NCBI RefSeq assembly: GCF_011045025.1
Contig: NZ_JAAKZX010000081.1
Span: 1-39,344 of the forward strand
Source of the DNA: Streptomyces ureilyticus
GTDB taxonomy: Bacteria; Actinomycetota; Actinomycetes; Streptomycetales; Streptomycetaceae
Direction of reading: 5' to 3'
DNA: 39,344 bases
A program made the translations under genes and the position numbers. Of this stretch, positions 14,588 to 24,300 are shown one piece after another. How positions within the stretch are numbered: position 1 is the stretch's first letter; each line of letters opens with the position of its first letter. The notes under the pieces are model-generated. The model searched no databases. It saw nothing but the letters and a program-made list of their open reading frames with translations, and was not told where the DNA came from.

Positions 14588-17500
14588 CGGGGCGCGCCTT
14601 CTTCCGTGTCGGGGAGCTGGTCGAGCAGTTCGTCGAGGTGGGCGAGCCATTCGGCGGCGGTACGCACCGTCCAGCCGTCCTCGGCGTACGCGGCGTCGCG
14701 GCGCTGGGCCTCGGCGTCGTCGGCGCCCTGGTGGGCGGAGACAACGGCGATCTTGAGGGCGGAGGTGTGCCAGGCGAAGTCGGCCTGCCAGCGGCTGGTG
14801 CCCAGTTCGTAGCCGAAGACGGGTGCCTGTTTGCCGCGGTCGGCCAGCGTCTCGGCGAGGCGGAGCAAGTCTGGTGCCTCGTCGGCGTCTTCGCGCAGGA
14901 TCTCCAGGATGTCCGCGTCCCAGACCGTGTCGCGGAGCGCCTGGGCGACGGCGGCCTCGGCGGCCGAGTCGTGCCCGGGTTCCGGATCGACGGGCGTGAC
15001 CGTGGTCGCGGGCGTCTCGGGCACGACGGGTGCGGGGGCGCCGATGAGTGAGTCGAGTTCGCCGAGCCCGCCGCAGACCGCGAGGACCTCGACCTCGAAG
15101 TCGGCGGCCTTGCTGGTGGCGAGCTGGACGCCGTCACCGCCGGCCAGGGACAGGAACTGGGTGAGGTTGGTCCAGTACAGCCAGGACCGCCAGCGCTCCT
15201 TGTGCTCGTCCGTGTCCAGCACGGCCTCGGAGTCGTCGAGCACGGCGAGCGCGGTCCACTTCAGGGCCTCGGGATCGGCGGCGTCCAGGGCGAACACGAG
15301 CGGCAGCCCGGTCTCGTCCTGCGTACGGAACACGTGGACGGGGCCGATGCCGGCGGCATCGGCCACGACGGGCTTGTCGTGGCGTTCGGCGGCGGAGAAG
15401 GTGGCCAGCTGGCCGCGCAGGGCCGCCACCAGTTCGCTGCGGCGCCCGGTCGAGGTGACCGGGGCCGTGCCCGGCTGGGCGGTCAGCCCGGTGACCAGGG
15501 CGCGGGCCCGGCGGGCCCAGCGGTCGGCATCCGGTTCACGCAGGTAGGCGATCAGGGTGTTGATGGGGTTGGCGAAGACGGCGTCGGCGAAGTGGGCGCG
15601 CTGGCCGCCGTACTGCTCGTAGGCGGTCTTGGCCTGTTCCTGCGCCGTGGCCCGGTACGGCGGCCATACCGGTTGCGTACGGGTGGGGCGCTTTTCGAAG
15701 AGGTCGATGTCCGCCCAGGTGATCTGGAAGACGATCTCTCCGTCGGCGCGCAGGAGGGTGCGTTTCGCCGCGTCGGTGGCGATCTGGTTGTGCTCGCGGC
15801 TGGCGTGGAAGCGGAAGCCTTCGAGGTAGACCTTGACGCTCTGGGCCGGGCCGTCGATGCGGGTGAAGGTGAAGTCGGTGACGGTGCCTCTAAGTTGCTG
15901 CTGCGCGGTCAGCCGCCAGTGCATGACCCCGGGGCCGTCGGTGAACCGCAGATGCCCACTGGCGTGGCCGTCCTCGTCGAGGGAGGCGTCGTCGGTGACC
16001 TTCACCCAGTCGCGCAGGGCGGCCAGGAAGCGGGCTTCCAGGTCGGATTCGACCTGGGCGTCCAGGCCGACCAGTCCGGTGTGGTCGACCTCGCTCCACT
16101 CCCAGCCGTCCGAGCCGTCCTGCTTGAACAGCAGGGACTCCAGCATGGTCAGCGCGGCCTGGCGCGAGACGATGTCCTGGAAGGGCTCCGGGGTGTAGCG
16201 GTGCAGGCAGCGGTGGCAGGCCCGGCGCTGTTCCTCGGCGCACGGGCACTCCTTGAGCATCTCGTACGCCGCGGCCAGGGTGTCGCGGAAGGCGATCGGG
16301 TCGGTGAGCCGGTCCAGGTAGCCGGTGCCGCCGGGCAGCGAGTCGAAGAGCACCAGGAACCAGCGGCGCTCTCCGCTCTCGTTGTCCGGCATGGAGGCGA
16401 CGGTGGTGGCCAGGTGCTGCGGGTCGCCGCCGAAGTGCAGGTCCACGCCGAGGCGCAGGGCGGCCCGGAAGGAGTGCACCTTGGCGTCGACGTCGGCGGT
16501 GGCGGCGGGGATGAGGACCCGCAGCGCTTCGGTCTCCAACTTGTGGGCGAGCAGGACCGGTTCCTGCCGGACGCCGTCCTTCTTGCCGCGCCGCAGCGGG
16601 CACCACGGGCGGTGGTGCTTGAGTGCTCCGCTGCGGGCGGCGAGGGAGTCGAGCGCGTCGGTGTCGTGGTCGAAGACCGGCTGGCCGTCCGCGGTGGCCG
16701 CGCCGCAGGCCGTGCACACGTGGAACGGGTTCAGGCGCACCCGGTGGCCGGCGAAGTCGTCGCGGTTCGGGGCGTCGTAGCGGACCGGTCCGACGTTGAT
16801 CCGGCGGATCATCGCCTTGCGGCAGTAGTCGACGCCGAACGTCTGGCTGGCGTGCCGCCAGGAGCCCGGCTCGATGTCCTCCACCGGGATGTCGACCGCG
16901 TCCACGACCGTGTAGAAGCGGCGGTCCCGGTCGTCCTTGTCGTCGCGGATCTGGGCGTCTTCCCGCTTGTCCCGCGAGGTCACGGTCGCCGGTTCGACGA
17001 TCTGGAACAGGCAGGAGCCGTCGTCCGCGATATGGCTGGTCTTGCAGCGCGGGCACGGCGACCGGTCCTCGGCGGCGTCCTCGGTACGCACATACCCGCA
17101 GCCCGGGCACACCCGCCAGGTACGCCACTCCTGTCGGCCGCCGGTGGCGATCTCCAGGCCGGTGATCTGATGCTTGTGTCCGTTGACGTAGAAGGTGTTG
17201 CCCGGGGCCATCTCCTCCAGGGCGATACGCCGCGGCCTCTCGTAGGAGTCGGTGGTGGAGGTGTACCTCACCTGCCCCGTTTTGGCGTCCACCCCGTCCT
17301 CGCCGTACAGCGTCGCCGACAGGATGGTCGTGGAGTCGATCAGCGCGTAGTTGGGCAGCAGCCCCAGGTCACACAGCGCGGTCTGGGCCGAGGTCTCGCC
17401 CAGGTTCATCAGGCGGCGGCCGACTCCGCGCCGTTCGGCGTCCAGTTCGGCCTTCTGCCGGGCCTGGTCCGGATCGGAGTCGTGCAGGTCCTCGTGGGCC

Positions 17501-20500
17501 TCGTCGATCTCACGCAGCCGGGCCCGCAGCGCCTGCTGGCCACCGAACCACTCCCGTTCGGCCTCCTCGACCTTGGCGCGCAGGTCGTGGGTGGCGTAGG
17601 CGCGCAGATCGGCCTTGGCCTGGTCGTTGACACCCGTGGGGAACAGTTCCAGGAAACCGTCGGCCAGCTCCTCGCCCTGGGCGATGGCCAGCTCCACCAG
17701 GTCGACCAGGTAGCCCGACGGCCCGAACAGACGGGGCGCCTTGTGCGGCAGCGCCCGCAGCACGATGCCGTCCGCGCGCACCAGCCGTCCGGCGGCCGCG
17801 AGGTCCAGCAGGTGCGCCAGGTACTGGCGGCGCAGGATCTCGATGGCCGACAGATGGCAGCCCGGGGGCACGATCGTGCCCGCGATCAGATCCTTGGGCC
17901 GCTCCAGGAAGTACAGGTCGCGGCGCCGCCGGTCGGGGATGGTCAGCAAGAACGCATTGCCCGTGCGGCGTCCCGCCCGGCCGACCTGCTGGGCGTAGCT
18001 GGCAGGCCGGCGCGGCAGCGCGGCCAGCACGACCGCCGACAGGTCGCCGATGTCGATGCCCATCTCCAGCGTCGGGGTGCACGACAGGACGTTGGGGTCC
18101 TTGAAGCCCTCGCGGCGCTTGAAGGCTTTTTCCACGTTCTCGCGTTCCGGACGGGTGAGCATCCCGGTGTGCTCGGCGGTGACCACCTGATAGGTGCCCG
18201 CCTTGCGGTACAGACGCCGGTAGTAGTCGTCGGTGTAGTCGCGGTCCCGGTGGTGCACGCCCAAGCCCTCGGGCCGGTCGCCGGCCACCAGGCGGCCGTT
18301 GCGGCAGCGGTAGGAGGGGCACGGCTGCTCGTGCCACTGGTCGAGCAGGGACGGGTGGACCGTCTGCTCCCAGAAACACACCGGGCAGCGCACGTAGGCG
18401 TGCCGTACCTGCTCGTCGTCCAGCAGCTGCGCCTCGATGTTGCCCGGCTTCAGCCCGTACACCCGCACCGAGGTGTCACCCGGGGTACGCACCGACAGCA
18501 GGCCGAGCGAGGCCAGCTCCGGCAGCAGCCGGCTCCACAACTCCGGCGCCATCTCGCGCGGGAGACCCAGGCAGCGCCCGGCCCACCGCTCGTACCAGGA
18601 CAGCCGGCCGGTGGCGAAGTCGAACTCGCTGCCGTTCTTGGGCCCGCTGAGCAGGAACACCGGGGCCGCGACGCGCTGGGGGAAGGCCCGCATGCCCGGC
18701 GCCCGTTTGCCCCAGATGAAGTAGCGGCTGGTGCCGGCCTCGTCCACGTACTTGCTCAGCCACTTGTGGGCCACCGCACCCCGGGTGCGCAGCCGCTCCA
18801 GGAAGATCCGCACGAACGCCAGATAGCGTGCGTCGTCCTGAGCGATCAGCGGGACGCCGTCGCGCACGCACTCCTCGTGGATCCGTTTGACCAGGGCCAC
18901 GACGGCCGCCGCATCGTCGATACGGACCTGCGCGGCAGCGGTCCGGGTCAGCTCCAGGGTGCGGCCGTTGCGCGAGCGGAAACCGAACTCCATCAGCGCC
19001 TCGAACGCCAGCCGCTGCCCGATCAGACGCCACGTCGGCAGACTCCCGCCGCGCCCCTGGCCGGACAGCAGCCGGTCAACTCCCTTGTAACCGTGCAGAT
19101 CCGGCGGCACCACCGCGGCCAGCGTGTCCTTGTCCGTGGTGGCCTCGACCACGCCCGCGATCAGGTCGTTCAGGGGTGTCGGCTCGTCGTACCGGAGGTG
19201 CTTGGCCAGCAGGGCGCGCAGCGAGAAGGTGTACGAACGGTTCGCGACGAACCCGGCCCGGTGCGCGGCATCCTGCACCGAGTCGGTGAACATCAGCGTC
19301 TTGTCCTCGTGCAGCTTCTTGTCGAGCTCTCCGCCCGTGAACAGCTGCGTGATCGACGCCGCGGCCATCGCCGCCGATCCGGTGCCCAGGTAGCGGATGG
19401 CGTTGCGCTCTCCGCATGCCGGGCACCAGTCCTCCCTGGCCGCCGTGTTCGCCACCGTGCCACCGAAGTTGACCAGCACGAACGCCGAGTCGCGGGCCGT
19501 CAGCCGCGGCTCCTTGGTGTCCTTGTCGTAGTCGTTGAGCGGATCGGGCAGCCGCAGCCGCTTGCGCGCGCCGTCCAGCACCATCAGCAAACCGCCCGAG
19601 CCCTGCGATGCCGAGGCAGCACTGGTACCCCTGCCGCCGGCCGTCATCGGCGCCGCCCCGGAGCCCTCTCGCGCCTCCCGTTCGGTCGCGGCTATCAGAT
19701 TCCGTACCCGCGCCTTGTCCTGGCCCAGGGAGGCGCGACGGATCTTGAAGGTGTCGAACTGGACGTCATGGTCATCGCTCTCCGGCGAGAACACCGCCCA
19801 GCCCGAGCGCCCGCAGTCCCGGCAGTAGATGGCCGGCAGGAACAGGTTGGCGCTCTGTCCGGACGTCGCGGTCGTCACCGGCGCGGTACGGCCGCTGTCC
19901 GTGGCGCTCGCGTCCGCCATGCCCGCCGCGTCCCAGCGGAACTCCGCCTTCGGCCACGGCAGCACGCCACGCAGCAGCCGGGACACGGACCGGGCCCACT
20001 GGTGCACCTCGACGTGCACGAACGGGCGCGGCTCCCCGGGCGGCGACTGGGGGTCGCGCGCGTACGACAGCAGCGCCACGAACCGGGCCAGCGCCTCGGC
20101 CGCCTTCTCCGGCTGCCGGGCCACCGCCTCCGCCCAACCGGCCGCGCCAGCCCGCCACATGACGTCCAGCACCTCGTCGCCGGTCTTCACCTCACCGTCC
20201 AGCGCCTGCATCACCGCCCGGGTGAACAGATGCCGTTTCAGGTTCTCGCCCAGCAGGAACGGATCCGGATCGCGGACCGTGGTCACCGCGTTGATGAGAT
20301 CGAGCATCGCCTCCGCGCCGGAAGCGGGATCGGGCAGAGCCAGCAGCTCATCCGGGGTCGGCAGCCCCTGCATCTTCACGTCCGTCAGCGGGATGAACTC
20401 CTCCACCGACAGCCGGTTCTCCCCGACGATGGACTCCGCCGTGAACTGAGTACCGAAGACGTCGCTCGCCACCTCCAGCAGGCGCGTCACCCCGTCCTCG

Positions 20501-21330
20501 TCCGTTCCCGACGCGAGCGTCGCCGACGTCGCCACCGGGCAGATACGCCCCAGCGGGCGCCCCTTCTCGGACATGCCGACCGCGGACGCGAGCCGTCGCA
20601 GCAGCATCGCCACATCGGTGCCCTGCGCACCGTCGTACGTGTGGAACTCGTCCACCACCACGTACCGGATGTCCGCCTCCCGCCACAGCGGGGCGTCGTC
20701 CTCGCGCTGCAGCAGCAGGTCCAGCATCTTGTAGTTGGTGATCAGGATGTCCGGCGGCGACAGCTGCATGTCCGAACGCCGCGTACGCACCTTCTCGTAC
20801 TGCGTCGCCGCCCGGTCCCCGATGTACAGCCCCGCCCAGAGCTTGCCGAGCGCCTCGTCGTTCTGCGTGAGCAGGTCGTTGATGCGCTGCGCCTGGTCGG
20901 TGGCGAGCGCGTTCATCGGGTACAGGAACAGCGCTTTGATGCCGGTCTTCCCCGCCTCCCGCTCTCGGCGGCAGTGATCGAGCACCGGGTAGAGGAACGA
21001 TTCCGTCTTGCCCGAGCCCGTCCCCGTGGTGACGAGGGTCGGCTGTGGCGTGTGCCCGTTCGCGGACGTCAGCCGCTCGAACGCGACTGCCTGGTGCGCG
21101 TACGGCGTGAACCCCTCGCGCTGCCACTCCAGGTGCTTGCGCCACTCGTCGCCTGCAGTGGTGAAGGGGGTCCGGATCCGCAGGTACGGCCCGCGGAACA
21201 TCCCCGTCGTCTCGTCCCCCAGGAAGCGGTGCAGCGCCTCGCGTGCCCCCTCGTCCGTCAACGCGTACGTCGTCGACAGGTACTGCAGCAGGCTCTCCTT
21301 GAGCCCCCGCGCCTCCAGCGTCGGCCTCAC
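14584..21330 (-). CDS. giant DEAD/DEAH helicase with DUF1998 and nuclease-like C-terminus (DrmA/DrmB-like)
   Basis: About 2248 residues from GTG 21330, which overlaps the methyltransferase stop (GTGA); this coupling decides against the upstream ATG at 21363. N-terminal SF2 helicase: Walker A TGTGSGKTESF (about 102-112), DEFH box (about 227-230), SATLASG. Helicase C domain near 1090-1130: TPTLEMGIDIGDLSAVVL, QQVGRAGRRTG. Cysteine clusters (CRDCG, CPACG, CPVC, CPGCG with CPRC) suggest zinc sites. The DUF1998 signature (LPGGTGYLDRL, then CPCAEEQRRACHRCLHRYTP) lies at about 1665-1715. Behind it come VKVYLEGFRFH with AKRTLLRADGEIVFQITWAD (about 1830-1880) and, at the very end, QADFAWHTSALKIAVVSAHQ with AYAEDGWTVRTAAEW. 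Both look like DUF559/Vsr-type nuclease cores. DrmA and DrmB of DISARM are two proteins; here helicase and DUF1998 are one. Confidence 0.92.
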   Translation of the reverse strand: MRPTLEARGLKESLLQYLSTTYALTDEGAREALHRFLGDETTGMFRGPYLRIRTPFTTAGDEWRKHLEWQREGFTPYAHQAVAFERLTSANGHTPQPTLVTTGTGSGKTESFLYPVLDHCRREREAGKTGIKALFLYPMNALATDQAQRINDLLTQNDEALGKLWAGLYIGDRAATQYEKVRTRRSDMQLSPPDILITNYKMLDLLLQREDDAPLWREADIRYVVVDEFHTYDGAQGTDVAMLLRRLASAVGMSEKGRPLGRICPVATSATLASGTDEDGVTRLLEVASDVFGTQFTAESIVGENRLSVEEFIPLTDVKMQGLPTPDELLALPDPASGAEAMLDLINAVTTVRDPDPFLLGENLKRHLFTRAVMQALDGEVKTGDEVLDVMWRAGAAGWAEAVARQPEKAAEALARFVALLSYARDPQSPPGEPRPFVHVEVHQWARSVSRLLRGVLPWPKAEFRWDAAGMADASATDSGRTAPVTTATSGQSANLFLPAIYCRDCGRSGWAVFSPESDDHDVQFDTFKIRRASLGQDKARVRNLIAATEREAREGSGAAPMTAGGRGTSAASASQGSGGLLMVLDGARKRLRLPDPLNDYDKDTKEPRLTARDSAFVLVNFGGTVANTAAREDWCPACGERNAIRYLGTGSAAMAAASITQLFTGGELDKKLHEDKTLMFTDSVQDAAHRAGFVANRSYTFSLRALLAKHLRYDEPTPLNDLIAGVVEATTDKDTLAAVVPPDLHGYKGVDRLLSGQGRGGSLPTWRLIGQRLAFEALMEFGFRSRNGRTLELTRTAAAQVRIDDAAAVVALVKRIHEECVRDGVPLIAQDDARYLAFVRIFLERLRTRGAVAHKWLSKYVDEAGTSRYFIWGKRAPGMRAFPQRVAAPVFLLSGPKNGSEFDFATGRLSWYERWAGRCLGLPREMAPELWSRLLPELASLGLLSVRTPGDTSVRVYGLKPGNIEAQLLDDEQVRHAYVRCPVCFWEQTVHPSLLDQWHEQPCPSYRCRNGRLVAGDRPEGLGVHHRDRDYTDDYYRRLYRKAGTYQVVTAEHTGMLTRPERENVEKAFKRREGFKDPNVLSCTPTLEMGIDIGDLSAVVLAALPRRPASYAQQVGRAGRRTGNAFLLTIPDRRRRDLYFLERPKDLIAGTIVPPGCHLSAIEILRRQYLAHLLDLAAAGRLVRADGIVLRALPHKAPRLFGPSGYLVDLVELAIAQGEELADGFLELFPTGVNDQAKADLRAYATHDLRAKVEEAEREWFGGQQALRARLREIDEAHEDLHDSDPDQARQKAELDAERRGVGRRLMNLGETSAQTALCDLGLLPNYALIDSTTILSATLYGEDGVDAKTGQVRYTSTTDSYERPRRIALEEMAPGNTFYVNGHKHQITGLEIATGGRQEWRTWRVCPGCGYVRTEDAAEDRSPCPRCKTSHIADDGSCLFQIVEPATVTSRDKREDAQIRDDKDDRDRRFYTVVDAVDIPVEDIEPGSWRHASQTFGVDYCRKAMIRRINVGPVRYDAPNRDDFAGHRVRLNPFHVCTACGAATADGQPVFDHDTDALDSLAARSGALKHHRPWCPLRRGKKDGVRQEPVLLAHKLETEALRVLIPAATADVDAKVHSFRAALRLGVDLHFGGDPQHLATTVASMPDNESGERRWFLVLFDSLPGGTGYLDRLTDPIAFRDTLAAAYEMLKECPCAEEQRRACHRCLHRYTPEPFQDIVSRQAALTMLESLLFKQDGSDGWEWSEVDHTGLVGLDAQVESDLEARFLAALRDWVKVTDDASLDEDGHASGHLRFTDGPGVMHWRLTAQQQLRGTVTDFTFTRIDGPAQSVKVYLEGFRFHASREHNQIATDAAKRTLLRADGEIVFQITWADIDLFEKRPTRTQPVWPPYRATAQEQAKTAYEQYGGQRAHFADAVFANPINTLIAYLREPDADRWARRARALVTGLTAQPGTAPVTSTGRRSELVAALRGQLATFSAAERHDKPVVADAAGIGPVHVFRTQDETGLPLVFALDAADPEALKWTALAVLDDSEAVLDTDEHKERWRSWLYWTNLTQFLSLAGGDGVQLATSKAADFEVEVLAVCGGLGELDSLIGAPAPVVPETPATTVTPVDPEPGHDSAAEAAVAQALRDTVWDADILEILREDADEAPDLLRLAETLADRGKQAPVFGYELGTSRWQADFAWHTSALKIAVVSAHQGADDAEAQRRDAAYAEDGWTVRTAAEWLAHLDELLDQLPDTEEGAPR

Positions 21331-24300
21331 GGCTTCGGCACCTCCTGCTTGACCGGGTCCCACTCACCGCGCGCGATCGCATCGTCGAGCCGCTTCTGGA
21401 AGACGGCGTGCGCTTCGCGCATCTCCGCCTCGCGGTCCGCCTTGTAGAAGGGCGGAGTAAAACCGTCTGGGGGCGGAACGCTTTCCGGAGCCGCAAGGTG
21501 CGCTCTAAGTTGCGAGAAGGTCTGAGTTTCCTGCCGCCGTCCCCAAATAATTCGGTCAGCCGAGATTCTGTTCCCAGAGGCATCAAAATACATGGCATCC
21601 TCATATTTTGAGAGCGTGCCATACCGGGATTTATAAATGGCCGCGAGTGAATCTGGGCTCATCCCAAGCCATACCGCAACAAGGGCATCCATCTCAACCA
21701 GAGCTGCACGCCTGTCTTGCTCGGTTCGCAATGGAGAATTCCAGCCCCATTCTGGAGAATTTGGCGAAAGCTGCTGGCGCGTCGACCACTGTACGGCCCA
21801 TTCTTCCCGCTCCCATTCCAGGGAGTACAGGTCCTGCCAAATCTTCCGGTACGCCTCGCTAAGGCAGTTCATCCGCATGGTGCGAACCAGCAGTGGGAGA
21901 GCAAGGGGATGACGCTCATCAGGGACTGGCATGATCTTTGCCTCGGCGTTCCCCATATGATCCCGCCCGGTTACTCGTAGCAGATAGTCTAGTGGCAGTG
22001 TTGACCAAAACCCTGCTGTCAGAGTTGTCAGCTCGTCCGAAGGTGCAGAAGCGCTGCGAACAGCATGAATGTGGGCAGGGCCAGGCGGCATCAGGGTAAC
22101 AAATAGGCTGCGTTCATTATCAGCCTTCGTCATTTCCCGCCAGAACACCCGATAGAATGCCGTATACGGCAAATTTTCACCACGAGAGTCCACCCATTCC
22201 TCTTGCCGGGAAACGTAGGAGGAAACATCACAGGCTCGCGCAAATTCAGTCGAGTATCGAGGCGACTCACTCAGACTGGTCAGGTCTACTGGTCGGTCGA
22301 AGTTTCCAGTTTCGGGTTCCTGTTTCGCAAACGGTGTCGCGATAGAGAAATTTGGCCCCTTAATTACTACTTTAGAAAGCGAGTCACGGAAGCCGGGGCT
22401 CTTGGCAATGGTCCTGTTCCTCTGCGCCCCGGACTCATCAAAACCTCGGGCGATTTGGAACCCCGCGCCTCCCAGCCTTCTGGGTGAAAGCGCCAGTGCC
22501 CTCACGGCAGATTCTTCTGCGGTCGTTACGGGGTGGAGCAAAGGCGTCTCCAGGACCGGATCCGCCCCTTTCTCCAAGAGGGACTGCCAGATCGAGAGCT
22601 GATCAATGTCGACCCAAACTAGTCGTGATCGGTGCGCCCTCAGGTCCCAATCCCTCTTATTTTTGATTCCAGGCAGTGGGCCGGACCCGTCATGGGAGAA
22701 CGAATCAGAGAAAGTCGCGGCAGAATAGAGCTTACTGGCATGGAAAAAGCCAACCTGCCGAGGCTGTCCGTATACGCTGACTGAGAATTCTTTCTTGCGT
22801 CCAACGGGAGGAGCGAAAGCCCAATTGGCGACGTTGACAAAGCTTCCGTGTACGCGTAGGCGCTTGTATGATTCGGGACGAAGCCTCTTTCCGTTGGGGC
22901 TATTTAGATGCTCATCCGGATGAATGAATCCGATAATCCCATTTTGGTTCGCGTTGTGCCACGTCCTGATCATGAAACCTTGATAAAAGTCTGGCTGGCC
23001 TCCAGCCAATAGTTCATACGTGACAGACGACCCGAGGAAACTAGTGATTGCGGAGACTTGTGCTCGTTCGGATAGATATTTCTTCGCGATGCTTGGGTTG
23101 CTTAGCAGGGCGCTCTGTCGCCTATCCCGTTCGTCAGATGTTCCGGAATCGGCGACGACCAGCCAAGGGTCGAACTCGCCCAAGATGGATGTTTCCGACC
23201 ATTCCAACCTCACCCATGGCGGGTTGCCCACCTGGAGATCAAATCCGCCTCCCTTTGTGAAAACCCGAGCAAATTCTAGCTCCCAGTGCAGGAAGCCCTG
23301 TTCCTTGGTAATGTCCCGCACTTCGCGGAGCCAGGGGAACCGGTCCTCTGGGTTGCCGACATCCATGCCCATAAAGCCGGGGAGGGTCTCTTCGAAGCCC
23401 TTCAGTTCCTCGAGTCTCTCGAAACTGTCGATTAGGGTGTTGCCGTCGGGCACGTCGGCTCTGCCCAGCATGGCCTCCAGGAACTCCAGCCAGTCGTCGA
23501 GGTCCTTGAGCGGGACGACCCGTCGCCGTTCCGGCTCCTGCGATTTCGCCACAACCTTCCTCGCTCTCGTCGCCCCAACCTTCTGTAGTTCCACGATCCC
23601 TTCGTCATTCGAGGTTAGTTCCAGGCCCTCAAAGCTGGTCTGCTGAGGGCCTAGTGCGAACAGTGCCGTCGTCTCAACGAATTGTGGTGCGGGCGTCGGC
23701 TTCGCAACGGGCTGGGGATCGGGAGCGACATCCTGGTTGTCGGGCTGTTCTCCGATCAGCAGCATCCCTCCGAGCACCTCGCTGAGGCCGTCTGCGTCGT
23801 TGACCGCGGCGGGTGCCACGTACTCGCTGTTGGTGCCGTCCAACAGCCCGGCCTTGTCGACCGGCCAGAACCACAGGGCGCACCAGGCGTCCATGACGGT
23901 CTTCAGCCGCCAGTACGGGGTATCGACGGCGTTGAAGAGGTCTTCCAGTACCTTCTCCTTGGGCACTGCCTGGTCGGGGTGCTGAAGAAAGGCGTACTCA
24001 GGGTCAGTTGGATCGGCCTGCCATACATGAATGCGGCGGGCGATCTCCCGTTCGGAAAGTTCCATGCGCTTGACGACGGCCGACCAGAGGAACTCGACGC
24101 GTCGGGCGACGTCCCGCAGCCGTGTGAACTGCGAGCGGGTTTCCTGCTTTGGCTGCTTGGTCTTGGGGTTGAGCTTGGGGCTGCCGTCCTTGTTTAGGTG
24201 CGCGGTGCTGCGCTGCGGGCGCTGGAGGATGCCCCTCTTCCAGGCGGCGAGCTGTTCCGCGCCTTCTTTGGCGAGTTCCTTGGCTTCTTTCGAGGCCGTG

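Noticed and set aside
12176..14812. Plus-strand open frame of 878 codons opposite the UvrD gene
   Set aside because: Repetitive Val-Asp-Gly-Ala translation antisense to clear helicase motifs; no homologous features.
15202..21447. Plus-strand open frame of 2081 codons opposite the giant helicase gene
   Set aside because: It is the antisense of a well-supported helicase gene. Its translation is Val/Gly/Arg/Gln-rich without domains, an effect of high GC and codon bias.
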